Shown here piece after piece: positions 49,371 through 59,111 of a DNA stretch of 64,000 bases (positions are counted from its first letter, which is position 1; each line of letters opens with the position of its first letter). The position numbers and the translations under genes are program-made. The notes beneath the pieces were generated by a model. The model searched no databases and was not told the DNA's origin. It was given only the letters and a program-made list of their open reading frames with translations. Source of the stretch: Arthrobacter sp. SDTb3-6 (GTDB taxonomy: Bacteria > Actinomycetota > Actinomycetes > Actinomycetales > Micrococcaceae); contig NZ_JAAMFN010000001.1 in NCBI RefSeq assembly GCF_013376095.1, positions 143,303-207,302 on the forward strand, given 5' to 3'.

Positions 49371-51110
49371 ATGTCCGTTTCAGCCCATCCCAACGGCAAT
49401 TTGGGCCCGGCAGCACGCGAAGCGAACCTCTTGGCGCTGAAGGGCTCGTCCGACCCCGGCCAGGAGTTGGACATACTTATCGTTGGCGGCGGCGTGGTGG
49501 GTGCCGGTGCGGCCCTTGATGCCATCACCCGGGGGCTGACCGTCGGATTGGTGGAAGCCAACGACTGGGCGGCGGGCACGTCGTCGCGGTCGTCAAAGCT
49601 GATTCACGGCGGGCTGCGCTATCTGGAAATGCTGGATTTTGCCCTGGTGCAGGAGGCCCTGCAGGAACGCGGATTGCTCATTCAGCGCATCGCGCCGCAC
49701 CTGGTCCGTCCGGTGCCGTTCCTCTACCCGCTCTCCAAACGCTTCTTCGAACGCCCCTATGTCGGCGCAGGCATCCTGCTGTACGACACCCTCGGCCTGA
49801 CCAGCGGCAACAGCCGCGGCCTCCCCATGCACAAGCACCTCACCCGCAGGGGCACCCTCCGCGCGGCCCCCAGCCTGAAGGATGACGCCATGATCGGCTC
49901 CATCCGCTACTACGATGCCCAGGTTGACGACGCACGCCTGGTCACCAATGTCATCCGCACGGCCGCCAGCTACGGCGCCCACACCGTCAACCAGACCAAG
50001 GTGGTCGACTTCCTGCGCGAAGGCGAGCGCGTCGTCGGGGCAAAGGTGCAGGACCAGGAAAATGGCGAGGAATTAGAAATCCGGGCCAAGCAGGTCATCA
50101 ATGCCACCGGCGTCTGGACCGATGAAACCCAGGCCATGGTCACGGACCGCGGGCAGCTGAAGGTGCGCGCCTCGAAGGGCATCCACCTGGTGGTGCCCCG
50201 CGACAGGTTCCAATCCACGGTGGGCCTGATCCTACGGACGGAAAAGTCGGTACTCTTCGTCATCCCGTGGGGGCGGCACTGGATCATCGGCACCACCGAC
50301 ACCGACTGGAAGCTGGACAAGGCCCACCCCGCAGCGACGAGTGCGGACATCGACTACCTGCTGGAACACGTCAACAAGGTGCTCAAGCGCCCGCTGACGC
50401 GGGAGGACGTGGAGGGCGTCTATGCCGGCCTGCGTCCGCTCCTGGCGGGCGAGAACGACTCGACGGCCAAGCTGTCCCGGGAACACGTCGTCGCGCATCC
50501 CGTGCCGGGCCTGGTGGTGGTGGCCGGCGGCAAGTTCACCACTTACCGTGTCATGGGCAAGGACGCCGTGGACGAAGCCGGCCGGGCACTCGATGAGAAG
50601 GTCCCGGACAGCTGCACGGAAACCATTCCGCTGCTCGGCGCCGACGGCTACAAGGCGGCCTGGAACCGCAGGCACCGCACGGCCGAGCAGTCCGGCATCC
50701 ACATCGCCCGGGTGGAACACCTGCTCAACCGCTACGGCTCCATGGCCCGGGACGTGCTGGACCTGATGACCGAGGACCCAAAGCTCGCCGAACCGCTGCC
50801 GGGCGCCGACGATTATCTGGGTGCCGAGGTTGTGTACGCCGCCACGCACGAGGGCGCCCTCCACCTCAACGACGTGCTCACGCGCCGCACCAGGATCTCC
50901 ATCGAGGCGTGGGACCGCGGGGTGTCGGCCGCCCCGGTCGCCGCTAGACTGATGGGGGACGTTTTGGGGTGGAGCCCAAGCCGCGTGGACAACGAAGTGG
51001 CGCAGTACCTGGCGCGTGTTGAAGCCGAACGGCTCAGCCAGCAGCAGCCCGACGACGTCACAGCCGACGCGGCACGCCTGGGAACCCCGGGGATCGTGCC
51101 GCTGACGTAG
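49371..51110 (+). CDS. glpD: Glycerol-3-phosphate dehydrogenase, aerobic
   Basis: Membrane-associated FAD enzyme oxidising glycerol-3-phosphate to dihydroxyacetone phosphate and passing electrons to quinone. The 579-residue protein has the FAD motif LIVGGGVVGAGAALDA near 35, WAAGTSSRSSKLIHGGLRYLE, the substrate-binding GRHWIIGTTDTDW, the GLRPLL segment, and a C-terminal DAO_C domain. A strong Shine-Dalgarno AGGAGGT is 5 nt before the ATG. A lone PTS EIIA gene follows after 20 nt. Confidence 0.95.
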   Translation: MSVSAHPNGNLGPAAREANLLALKGSSDPGQELDILIVGGGVVGAGAALDAITRGLTVGLVEANDWAAGTSSRSSKLIHGGLRYLEMLDFALVQEALQERGLLIQRIAPHLVRPVPFLYPLSKRFFERPYVGAGILLYDTLGLTSGNSRGLPMHKHLTRRGTLRAAPSLKDDAMIGSIRYYDAQVDDARLVTNVIRTAASYGAHTVNQTKVVDFLREGERVVGAKVQDQENGEELEIRAKQVINATGVWTDETQAMVTDRGQLKVRASKGIHLVVPRDRFQSTVGLILRTEKSVLFVIPWGRHWIIGTTDTDWKLDKAHPAATSADIDYLLEHVNKVLKRPLTREDVEGVYAGLRPLLAGENDSTAKLSREHVVAHPVPGLVVVAGGKFTTYRVMGKDAVDEAGRALDEKVPDSCTETIPLLGADGYKAAWNRRHRTAEQSGIHIARVEHLLNRYGSMARDVLDLMTEDPKLAEPLPGADDYLGAEVVYAATHEGALHLNDVLTRRTRISIEAWDRGVSAAPVAARLMGDVLGWSPSRVDNEVAQYLARVEAERLSQQQPDDVTADAARLGTPGIVPLT

Positions 51111-51130
51111 TGCAGAGACGAAAGGTACTG

Positions 51131-51622
51131 ATGACACCCGGTTCGCTTGAGCGGTATGAGACCGAACTGACCAACCCCGGCCTGGTGATTTTAGAAATGG
51201 AAGCCGGCTCCAAGGATGATGCCACCGCCCAGATGGCCGCGAAGCTCTTCGAGCAGGGCAGGGTCAGCGACCTGGCCGGTTTCCTGCGCCACGTCAGCGC
51301 GCGCGAACACCAGATGGCCACCGGCCTGCCTGGCGGAATCGGCCTGCCGCACGCCCGCAGCGACTACGTCACGCAAACGTCCATTGCCGTGGGCATCACG
51401 AAATTCGGCTACAGCCTAGACTTTGGCGCCGTCGACGGTCCCGCCACCGTGGTCCTCCTGGTCGCCACTCCGGCAAACTCGTTCTCCGAACACCTGGAAG
51501 TCCTCGCCACCCTCGCCCGCAGCCTCTTCAAGGAGAACTTCCGCGAATCCCTGCGCCGCGCCCACGACAAAGAGGTCATCGCCGAGCTGATCAACTCCAC
51601 GCTGGTGTTCTTTGACCACTAG
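51131..51622 (+). CDS. PTS EIIA protein, fructose/mannitol type
   Basis: Phosphoryl carrier of the sugar PTS or a regulatory relative. The 163-residue protein is a stand-alone EIIA2 domain with the phosphorylated His74 in GIGLPHARSDYV and the usual length. No EIIB/EIIC genes are near, so it either partners a PTS elsewhere or regulates (PtsN-like). Start ATG at 51131, with GAAAGG 5 nt upstream; an earlier GTG at 51110 is unlikely. It probably shares a transcript with glpD, linking glycerol use with PTS state (inference). Confidence 0.88.
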   Translation: MTPGSLERYETELTNPGLVILEMEAGSKDDATAQMAAKLFEQGRVSDLAGFLRHVSAREHQMATGLPGGIGLPHARSDYVTQTSIAVGITKFGYSLDFGAVDGPATVVLLVATPANSFSEHLEVLATLARSLFKENFRESLRRAHDKEVIAELINSTLVFFDH

Positions 51623-51665
51623 GCGTCGCCTGCCGGCGCATTCGTTGTTCTACACGGTTACGAAG

Positions 51666-51671
51666 TAACGT
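51666..51671 (+). promoter_or_regulatory. Putative -10 box (TAACGT) for SURF1
   Basis: TAACGT, 6 nt before the GTG at 51678; no Shine-Dalgarno. Confidence 0.4.
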
Positions 51672-51677
51672 TGTAGT

Positions 51678-52511
51678 GTGTTAAAAACCGCCGTCAAGCC
51701 CAAATGGATTGCAGCCCTGGTCTTTGCCCTGGCCGTGGCTGCCGTCTTTGTCCTGCTGAGCCAATGGCAGTTTTCCCGGTCGACGCAAACAGACGTTGCC
51801 CCGCCCTCCGTCACCGAAAAGGTGCAGCCCCTGGTGACGACATTGCAGCCAGGGCATCCGATGCTCGGCAGCGAGGAGGGACAGCTGGTTACGGCAACGG
51901 GACACTTTGACGCCTCCAAGCAGGTGGTGGTCCAGTCCCGGGTGCAGGACGGAAAAACCGGGTACTGGGTTGTCACGGCGTTTGTCGTCGATGGTGCCGT
52001 GAAGCCCGCGGGCCAGGCTGCCACGGATGAAGTGGTGATCCCCGTGGCCCGCGGCTGGATTCCGGACGCATCGGACGCCAAGGCGCCACCGGCCGGAACC
52101 GTCCACCTCGAGGGCCGCCTCCTCAACTCTGAAGGCCCGGTCCTTGCCAAGAACCTGCCGGAGGGGGAGGTCAGCGCGCTGTCTTCAGCCGAACTGACCA
52201 ACATCTGGCAGGCCACCACGTACGCAGCCTTTGTGGTGTCCTACCAGGAAAAGGTCAACGGGACCGACGTCGGCGCTGCCGCCAGCCACGGCGACCTGGT
52301 GCGCATCACCGTGACGGCGACCGACCAAAACGGCAAGGTCAACTGGCTGAACATCTTTTACGCCATCGAGTGGGTGGTATTCGCCGGGTTTGCCGTCTTC
52401 ATGTGGTGGCGCCTGGTGGCCGACGAATACCGCCGTGAACAAGACGAACTCTTCGGCGTCGACCGCGGCGATGAGGCAGTGGAACAAGACTTAGGAGAGT
52501 CAGCAAAGTGA
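51678..52511 (+). CDS. SURF1-family cytochrome oxidase assembly protein
   Basis: Membrane factor for heme a insertion into cytochrome c oxidase. The 277-residue protein has the SURF1 layout: a first helix (WIAALVFALAVAAVFVLLSQWQ), an extracytoplasmic beta domain with the RGWIPD and WQ..R motifs, and a second helix near 230-255 (NIFYAIEWVVFAGFAVFMWW). Start GTG at 51678; its TGA overlaps the next gene's GTG (GTGA). Confidence 0.88.
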   Translation: MLKTAVKPKWIAALVFALAVAAVFVLLSQWQFSRSTQTDVAPPSVTEKVQPLVTTLQPGHPMLGSEEGQLVTATGHFDASKQVVVQSRVQDGKTGYWVVTAFVVDGAVKPAGQAATDEVVIPVARGWIPDASDAKAPPAGTVHLEGRLLNSEGPVLAKNLPEGEVSALSSAELTNIWQATTYAAFVVSYQEKVNGTDVGAAASHGDLVRITVTATDQNGKVNWLNIFYAIEWVVFAGFAVFMWWRLVADEYRREQDELFGVDRGDEAVEQDLGESAK

Positions 52512-53020
52512 GCGAAATGAACCCGGCCCAGCCGAAAGACGCCGCGGCAGGGACCACCGGCCCGAAGGCCGCACCCAAGCGCAGGTTCGGCGGCACGCCC
52601 GCCCAGATCCTCGGCGCATTGAAGTTCTACAAGGTGCTGGCCTACTCCACCGGCACCATGTTGCTGCTGCTGTGCATCGAACTCGTGGTCCGGTACGGCT
52701 TTGACAGCGTGCTGATGGCCGGCGGGACCAACTCCATCACGGGCGCCTCGCACGGTTTTGGCTTCGTGGGGGCCGACGGCGTCATCGCCGGCGGGGTGAA
52801 CATCTCCACCCTGGTGCTCATCGTGCATGGGTGGATGTATGTGGTGTACCTGATTGCCGACTTCCGGCTGTGGTCGCTGATGCGCTGGTCCTTTGGCCGG
52901 TTGGTCCTCATCGCCCTGGGCGGCGTGGTCCCCTTCCTGTCCTTCATTGTCGAGGGCCGGATCCACCGCGAAGTCCTGGCCGAGGTGGCCGCCAACCCCA
53001 AGGCCGGCAAGCGGTACTGA
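52508..53020 (+). CDS. DUF3817-family membrane protein
   Basis: A 170-residue membrane protein with about three helices and the DUF3817 pattern (ALKFYKVLAYSTGTMLLLL, VHGWMYVVYLI, GGVVPFLSFIVE). Function unknown. Start GTG at 52508 overlaps the SURF1 stop, with AGGAG 10 nt before it; ATG at 52517 is an alternative. Commonly found beside guaA in actinobacteria. Confidence 0.88.
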   Translation: MSEMNPAQPKDAAAGTTGPKAAPKRRFGGTPAQILGALKFYKVLAYSTGTMLLLLCIELVVRYGFDSVLMAGGTNSITGASHGFGFVGADGVIAGGVNISTLVLIVHGWMYVVYLIADFRLWSLMRWSFGRLVLIALGGVVPFLSFIVEGRIHREVLAEVAANPKAGKRY

Positions 53021-53107
53021 CCTGGACTGGGCAGGGCGGCCCGGGTGCCGGTGTGAGTGCCCCGTCACGTGGCGGCCCGTACGGGTCGCCTGCCGGATGC
53101 CGTGGGT

Positions 53108-53113
53108 TAAGAT
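53108..53113 (+). promoter_or_regulatory. Putative -10 box (TAAGAT) for leaderless guaA
   Basis: TAAGAT, 6 nt before the GTG of guaA, no Shine-Dalgarno. Confidence 0.5.
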
Positions 53114-53119
53114 TGAACC

Positions 53120-54709
53120 GTGACTAATCCCGCTACGGCCCAGACTTCCCAGAAGCCCGTCCTGGTTGTGGACTACGGTGCCCAGTACGCCCAGTTGATT
53201 GCACGCCGTGTGCGTGAGGCCAATGTGTACTCGGAAATCGTGCCGCATACCCATACAACTGAGCAGCTGCTGGCCAAAAACCCGGCTGCCATCATCCTCT
53301 CCGGTGGACCCTCCAGCGTCTATGCCGACGGCGCGCCCAGCGTCGGCGCGGACCTTTTCGAAGCCGGCATCCCGGTCCTGGGCATTTGCTACGGCTTCCA
53401 GGCCATGGCCGCGGCCCTGGGCGGCACCGTCGCCAAGACGGGCTCGCGGGAATACGGTGCCACCAACGTCACGCTCAGTGGCGAAGGCCGGTCCATCCTC
53501 GCCTCCACCCCGGCGTCGCAAAACACCTGGATGAGCCACGGCGACAGCGTCCAGGAAGCGCCCGACGGCTTTGACGTGCTGGCCTCCTCGGCAGGAGCCC
53601 CCGTGGCGGCCTTCGCCAACGAGGAAAAGTGCCTCTTCGGCGTGCAGTGGCACCCCGAGGTCAAGCATTCCGAATTCGGCCAGAAGGTGCTGGAAAACTT
53701 CCTGTTCAACGGCGCCAAGCTGGAACGCAACTGGACCACCGGGAACATCCTCGACGAGCAGGTCGAACGCATCCGCGAACAGATCGGCGACGCCCAGGTC
53801 ATCTGCGGCCTCTCCGGCGGCGTCGATTCCGCCGTCGCCGCGGCCCTCGTGCAGCGCGCCGTGGGCGACCAGCTCACCTGCGTCTTTGTGAACCACGGGC
53901 TGCTGCGGGAAGGCGAGGCCGAGCAGGTCGAGCTCGACTTTGTCGCTTCCACCGGAGCCAAGCTGTACGTCGCCAACGAACAGGACCGCTTCCTGAACGC
54001 GCTCTCCGGCGTCTCCGATCCGGAGACGAAGCGCAAGATCATCGGCCGGGAATTCATCCGCGCCTTCGAGGAAGCGGAACGGGCCATCATGGCCGAGGCC
54101 GCCTCCGATGGCGGGGAAATCAAGTTCCTGGTCCAGGGCACCCTGTACCCCGACGTCGTCGAATCCGGCGGCGGCGAAGGTGCGGCGAACATCAAGAGCC
54201 ACCACAACGTGGGCGGCCTGCCCGAGGACCTGCGCTTTGAACTCGTGGAGCCGCTGCGCGCCTTGTTCAAGGACGAAGTCCGCGCCGTGGGGGCCCAGCT
54301 GGGCCTGCCCGCCGAGATCGTGGGACGCCAGCCCTTCCCCGGCCCCGGGCTTGGCATCCGGATCGTCGGCGAAATCACCGGCGAACGCCTGGAACTGCTG
54401 CGCAAGGCGGACGCCATTGCCCGCGCCGAACTGACCGCTGCCGGCCTGGACGACGAGGTCTGGCAGATGCCCGTGGTGCTGCTGGCTGATGTCCGCAGCG
54501 TCGGCGTCATGGGCGACGGGCGCACCTACGGCCACCCGATCGTGCTGCGCCCCGTCTCGTCCGAGGACGCCATGACCGCCGACTGGTCGCGCCTGCCCTA
54601 CGACCTGCTCGCCAGGATCTCCAATAGGATCACCAACGAGGTGGACGGCGTCAACCGGGTTGTCCTGGACGTCACGTCCAAGCCGCCGGGAACGATCGAG
54701 TGGGAGTAA
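53120..54709 (+). CDS. guaA: GMP synthase (glutamine-hydrolysing)
   Basis: Makes GMP from XMP, ATP and glutamine. The 529-residue protein has an N-terminal class I glutaminase with Cys90 in [10 protein letters not shown] and the His/Glu dyad of QWHPEVKHS, an ATP-pyrophosphatase P-loop [12 protein letters not shown], and the dimerisation domain ending KPPGTIEWE. Start GTG at 53120. Confidence 0.97.
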   Translation: MTNPATAQTSQKPVLVVDYGAQYAQLIARRVREANVYSEIVPHTHTTEQLLAKNPAAIILSGGPSSVYADGAPSVGADLFEAGIPVLGICYGFQAMAAALGGTVAKTGSREYGATNVTLSGEGRSILASTPASQNTWMSHGDSVQEAPDGFDVLASSAGAPVAAFANEEKCLFGVQWHPEVKHSEFGQKVLENFLFNGAKLERNWTTGNILDEQVERIREQIGDAQVICGLSGGVDSAVAAALVQRAVGDQLTCVFVNHGLLREGEAEQVELDFVASTGAKLYVANEQDRFLNALSGVSDPETKRKIIGREFIRAFEEAERAIMAEAASDGGEIKFLVQGTLYPDVVESGGGEGAANIKSHHNVGGLPEDLRFELVEPLRALFKDEVRAVGAQLGLPAEIVGRQPFPGPGLGIRIVGEITGERLELLRKADAIARAELTAAGLDDEVWQMPVVLLADVRSVGVMGDGRTYGHPIVLRPVSSEDAMTADWSRLPYDLLARISNRITNEVDGVNRVVLDVTSKPPGTIEWE

Positions 54710-54725
54710 TCACCCTTACGCCCCG

Positions 54726-54774
54726 CTGGAGGGCTCCGATAGTCCGGATTAGGGCTTAATTTGGCGCCCTCCAG
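54726..54774 (+). terminator. Possible guaA terminator
   Basis: CTGGAGGGC (54726-54734) pairs with GCCCTCCAG (54766-54774); a 31-nt loop. No T-run. Confidence 0.35.
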
Positions 54775-54806
54775 TGTGCCGGACCGGCATTGCAAGTTTG
54801 GGGCGC

Positions 54807-54812
54807 TAGCCT
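54807..54812 (+). promoter_or_regulatory. Putative -10 box (TAGCCT) for the large helicase-like gene
   Basis: TAGCCT, 7 nt before ATG 54820; no Shine-Dalgarno. Confidence 0.45.
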
Positions 54813-54819
54813 GAATTGC

Positions 54820-57800
54820 ATGTCAGTATGGTCAAGACCGTTCCGAATGAGCGCAGAGAAGAAGGCATCCGTGTCCGACGTCGCAGGTCCCGATGAGGGC
54901 TCCATCGAGCTTCAAACCTGGCTTGCGGGACTCGACAGCTACGCAGGACCGGATACGGCCCTGGCCTTCAGGAAGACTGAAGCCGGCTGCATCGACCTGA
55001 CCCACGCGCACCCGTCCGGCCTGGCGCAACTGCTGGCGGGCCGCAAGACTCGCCTGTCCACCCTGATCCGCGAACCGGAACACTATTCGTCCGCGAAGCG
55101 GGCCGCCGCCGCGCTCCGCGCCAAAATCTTTGAGCTGAGCACGGACCGGGGGATCGACGTCGGCTACCTCGCCGCCGGGCTGGCCCGCTGGTCGGCAGTC
55201 GGCGGCCCCAACAGCGGTGACGTCTGCGCACCGGTGCTGCTGGCCGCCGTCGCACTTACAGTGCGGGCCGGGCAGGACGACTACGAGCTCCAGCTCATGG
55301 AGCAGGCCCAGCTGAACCCGGCCTTGGTGGCCCACCTTGCCCAGAACGCCAACATCCGCGTGGACGCGGCCGCACTGGGGCGCCTGGCCTACAGCACCGC
55401 ACGCTTTGACCCGGCACCGGTGCTGGACAAACTGCGCAACCTGCTGGCCCCCATCGCCGGCGCCACCGTGGAACCGGACCTGCTGGTGTCCACATTCGCG
55501 TTCCTGGCCGGGAACCTCAGCGACCCGGCACTGCTTGCCGGGACCGAGCTTCTGGACCGGCTCCAGCGCAACAGCGAAGGCGACGTGCTCCCGGTGGAGC
55601 TCGAACCCGACTTTGCGCGGTTCACGCCGCTTGACGAGCGCAAGCCGGAAGATGAAATCCTGGTCCGCGACGCCGATCCCCAGCAGCAGTATGTATTGGA
55701 CCTCATCGGCGAAGGCGAATCCGTGCTGGTCTCCACCCCGCCGGGCACGGGACAGACGCAGACGGCCATCAATGCCATCGCCCAGCTGGTGCACGACGGC
55801 AAGAGCGTGCTGGTGGTGGGGGAGCGCCGGAGCACCCTCAACGAGCTGGCCCAGATCCTGGGCAGCATGGACCTGGACACCCTGCTCCTGCAACTGAGCG
55901 CGCAGACCGGCCCGCAGCAGATCAAGTCCCAGCTGATCCGTGCCATCACCCGCAACGAACGGGCCGAGGAGCCGCGGCTGGCCAGCCTCCACCAGACGCT
56001 GGTGGACCACCGGCACCAGCTGGTGGACCATGTGGCGAGCCTGCACAACGTGCGTGAACGCTGGGGCTGCTCGCCCTACCAGGCTATGCAGTCGCTGGCC
56101 GAGCTGACCTCCATCCACCCCGCACCCGCCACCACGGTCCGGCTCAAGCGCAGCGTCCTGGACAGCATCAAGGAACGCGTCGAACTCAGCGGGCGCCTGC
56201 GCCGCGCCGCCGAGCTGGGCTCCTTCAGCAAGGCGGCCGTCGGCAGTGCCTGGCACGGGGCACGCCTGGTGACCCGCAAGGAAACCGAGGCTGCGTACGC
56301 CCTGGCCGAGGAACTGTTCAAGGAGGTCCCCGCCTTCGCGGAGAAGATGCGCGAAGTGGCCGACTTTGGCCAGATCCGCCCCGCGGACACCTTTGCCGGG
56401 TGGGGACGCCAGCTCGACATGCTGGTGGCCATCCGCGAAAGCCTGGACAAGTTCAAGTCGGACGTTTTTGACTGGCCCATCGACGAGATGATTGCCGCAA
56501 CCGGAAGCGCAGCCTGGCGCCGCGAACGCGGCATCGACATGCCCGCCCTGCAACGGGCCCGCTACCGCCGCAACGCCAAGGACTTTGTCCGGCCCGGGGT
56601 GCACATTGCCGACCTGCACCAGTCGCTGATTCAGGTCAGCGAACAAAGTGCACGCTGGGCGGAAGCCGCCACCAGCAAACGGCACCCGACAGTGCCGGCC
56701 GGGCTCGCCGAGCTGAACCGCAGCTACCGGGACCTGAGCGGGAAGCTCAATACACTGGGCGCAGCCTTGGAGCGCACCGTCGACGGCGGCGATCTCGCCA
56801 ACGCGAACGGCGGCGAACTGGTGGGCCGCCTGGACGCCCTCGTCCAGGACAAGGAGTCGCTGGCCACCCTGCCCGAGCGGACGCTGCTGCTGGAAAGCAT
56901 GCGCGAACAAGGACTCGGGGAACTGCTTGACGACCTCGCCAGCCGCGAGGTGGGACCGTCGGAAACCCGGGCCGAACTTGAGCTGGCCTGGTGGCAGTCC
57001 GCCCTTGAGGCCATGATCAGCGGGGACGACTACCTGGCCATGTCCGACGGCGACAAGCTGCGCCGCCTCGAGGCCGAGTTCCGCCTGGCGGACCAGGCGC
57101 ACGTGGCCTCCGGCCCCGCCCGGATCCGCTGGAAGCTCGCCGAGGAGTGGCGCCAGGTGATTGCCGGGCGCAACCGCCAGGGCGAAATGCTGCGCAACGT
57201 CCTCAAGGACGGCCGGGTGTCCCTGGAAGCCCTCGGAATCCAGGCCCCGGACCTGCTGAAAAACCTAGTGCCCGTGTTCACCGCCAGCCCCCTCGTGGTG
57301 CCCTCGGTAATCCCGGCCGGGTTCCGCTTTGACACGGTGGTCATCCTCGACGCGGAGTCCACCTCGCTTCAGTCCGCCCTGCCGGCCATTGCCCGGGCCG
57401 AGCAGGTAGTGGCGTTTGGCGACGAACAAACTGCCTGCCCCCGCAGCTTCACGGTGGCCGTGGGCAGCCCGGCCAACCGGTCCCACGAGCACCCGCTGGA
57501 AAGCGTGTTCGGGGCACTTTCCCGTGTCCTGCCCCGACACCGGCTGACGGTCGCCTACCGCGCGGTTGATGAGGACCTGGTCCTGCAGCTGAGCCGAGGC
57601 TTTTACGATTCCCAACTCGAGCGCCTGCCCGACGGCCGCGCCGTCACCGGGCTGGAACGGTCGTTGACCGTGGACTACCTCCCGGACGGCAAGGGGCTGC
57701 CCGGCACCGGCGACGGCGGCGTGGAATCCGTGGTGGCCGAGGTCAACCGCGTGGTGGACATGGTCTTTGAACATGCCCGGGTGCGGCCACGGGAGTCCCT

Positions 57801-58998
57801 GGCGGTCATCACCGCCAGCAACCGCCACGCCGTCCGCGTGGCGCAGGCCATCCGCCTGCAAATGGCCAACCACCCGCTGCTGGCAGGCTTCTTTGAATCC
57901 GGCCCGGAGTCGTTCCGGGTTGTCACGGTGGACCGTGCCGCCGGGCTGGTCCGCGACCGCGTGATCTTCTCCCTGGGCTACGGGCGCACCCCGCATGGCC
58001 GGGCCCTGCACGGCTTCGGTCCGCTGTCCGAACCCGACGGCCGCGCCAAGTTTGCGCTGGCAATGACCCGGGCCCGCCACCACAACCACATCATCACCTG
58101 CTTCCGCCCTGAGGACCTGGACGAGAACCGGCTCAGCCACGGAGCCGTGGACTTCTTTGAATTGCTGGACCGCGAGCTGGCCGGAAACTCCCTGCTGGGA
58201 AGCCCCGCGACCCGGGCAGAGGACAGCGAACGGGAAACCGGCGAGGACCCGCTGGTGGCGGATTTGGCCGACCGCCTCCGCGCCCGGGGCGCCAGGGTGT
58301 GGCACCACTACGACGGCGCCCTGGACATTGTGGCCGCCCCCGACCCGGTGAGACTGCTGGGACGCGAGGACCACGAGATCCCCGTGCCAGTGGCCGTGGA
58401 ATCCGATGGCACGGCCAAATACCGCACCATGAGCGTGCGCGAGCGCAGCCGGCTGCGCCCGCAAATGCTCGAACGTCTCGGCTGGCGCTATGTGCCGTTG
58501 TGGACCATCGAAGTCTTTACCGACCCTTCCAGCTGCGCCGACCAGATTGGCCGGTACCTGGATTTGGTGTCCACAGCCGGCGACGACGAACTGCCCTCGC
58601 TGATGGGCACGGCCCTCGACACGTCCATGACGGCCGTCATCGATTCCCCGCGTTCCCGGCGCCGCTCGGGGGCGGGGGACCAGACGCCGCCTGCCGTGCC
58701 GCGCCCCGGGACCGGGGCAACGGAGCCCCACGGCGCGGACGCAGCCGAAAGCGGCGAAGCAACAAAGGCACGTGAAGAAAGCAAGGACACGGTGGGCACT
58801 CCCGGGAAGAACACCAACACCGGCAAGAAACCGACGGGCACGCAGGCACCCCATGCAGCTCCGGGGGCCGTGGCGGACGACGCCCCGGTGCTGCCCACAG
58901 TGGCACCGAATGACGACGACCACGCCTGGGGCGACGACCGCCGCGACCGTGGCCACGACGAATGGCTGCGCGAGAACAAGCCCCCGCACTGGGGCTAG
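54820..58998 (+). CDS. Very large SF1-helicase-like protein with C-terminal nuclease-like domain
   Basis: Function unknown; fold suggests DNA handling or defence. The 1,392-residue protein has an N-terminal DUF4011-like region (about 20-290), then a helicase N-part with Walker A STPPGTGQTQT where the invariant Lys is Gln312, a long helical insertion (about 380-800), a Walker B-like VVILDAES (Asp844, Glu846), a helicase C-part (VVTVDRAAGLVRDRVIFSLGYG, FALAMTRARHHNHIITCF), and a terminal domain with LDIVAAP (Asp1169) and VAVESDG (Glu1194, Asp1196) resembling a Vsr/DUF3320-type endonuclease, ending LGWRYVPLWTIEVF. The last about 140 residues are disordered, rich in Pro, Thr and Lys. The leaderless ATG at 54820 is chosen; 54847 is an alternative. 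Confidence 0.8.
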   Translation: MSVWSRPFRMSAEKKASVSDVAGPDEGSIELQTWLAGLDSYAGPDTALAFRKTEAGCIDLTHAHPSGLAQLLAGRKTRLSTLIREPEHYSSAKRAAAALRAKIFELSTDRGIDVGYLAAGLARWSAVGGPNSGDVCAPVLLAAVALTVRAGQDDYELQLMEQAQLNPALVAHLAQNANIRVDAAALGRLAYSTARFDPAPVLDKLRNLLAPIAGATVEPDLLVSTFAFLAGNLSDPALLAGTELLDRLQRNSEGDVLPVELEPDFARFTPLDERKPEDEILVRDADPQQQYVLDLIGEGESVLVSTPPGTGQTQTAINAIAQLVHDGKSVLVVGERRSTLNELAQILGSMDLDTLLLQLSAQTGPQQIKSQLIRAITRNERAEEPRLASLHQTLVDHRHQLVDHVASLHNVRERWGCSPYQAMQSLAELTSIHPAPATTVRLKRSVLDSIKERVELSGRLRRAAELGSFSKAAVGSAWHGARLVTRKETEAAYALAEELFKEVPAFAEKMREVADFGQIRPADTFAGWGRQLDMLVAIRESLDKFKSDVFDWPIDEMIAATGSAAWRRERGIDMPALQRARYRRNAKDFVRPGVHIADLHQSLIQVSEQSARWAEAATSKRHPTVPAGLAELNRSYRDLSGKLNTLGAALERTVDGGDLANANGGELVGRLDALVQDKESLATLPERTLLLESMREQGLGELLDDLASREVGPSETRAELELAWWQSALEAMISGDDYLAMSDGDKLRRLEAEFRLADQAHVASGPARIRWKLAEEWRQVIAGRNRQGEMLRNVLKDGRVSLEALGIQAPDLLKNLVPVFTASPLVVPSVIPAGFRFDTVVILDAESTSLQSALPAIARAEQVVAFGDEQTACPRSFTVAVGSPANRSHEHPLESVFGALSRVLPRHRLTVAYRAVDEDLVLQLSRGFYDSQLERLPDGRAVTGLERSLTVDYLPDGKGLPGTGDGGVESVVAEVNRVVDMVFEHARVRPRESLAVITASNRHAVRVAQAIRLQMANHPLLAGFFESGPESFRVVTVDRAAGLVRDRVIFSLGYGRTPHGRALHGFGPLSEPDGRAKFALAMTRARHHNHIITCFRPEDLDENRLSHGAVDFFELLDRELAGNSLLGSPATRAEDSERETGEDPLVADLADRLRARGARVWHHYDGALDIVAAPDPVRLLGREDHEIPVPVAVESDGTAKYRTMSVRERSRLRPQMLERLGWRYVPLWTIEVFTDPSSCADQIGRYLDLVSTAGDDELPSLMGTALDTSMTAVIDSPRSRRRSGAGDQTPPAVPRPGTGATEPHGADAAESGEATKAREESKDTVGTPGKNTNTGKKPTGTQAPHAAPGAVADDAPVLPTVAPNDDDHAWGDDRRDRGHDEWLRENKPPHWG

Positions 58999-59111
58999 CA
59001 GTTTGGAACGGCGGCGGCGCTGCCGGGCAGTGGTGCCGGTGCGGGCCACTGCCCGGGTGGCTGGACGCCGATTGCATCCGCGCCGGCAACTGGTCCCTGG
59101 GCGGCACTGCC

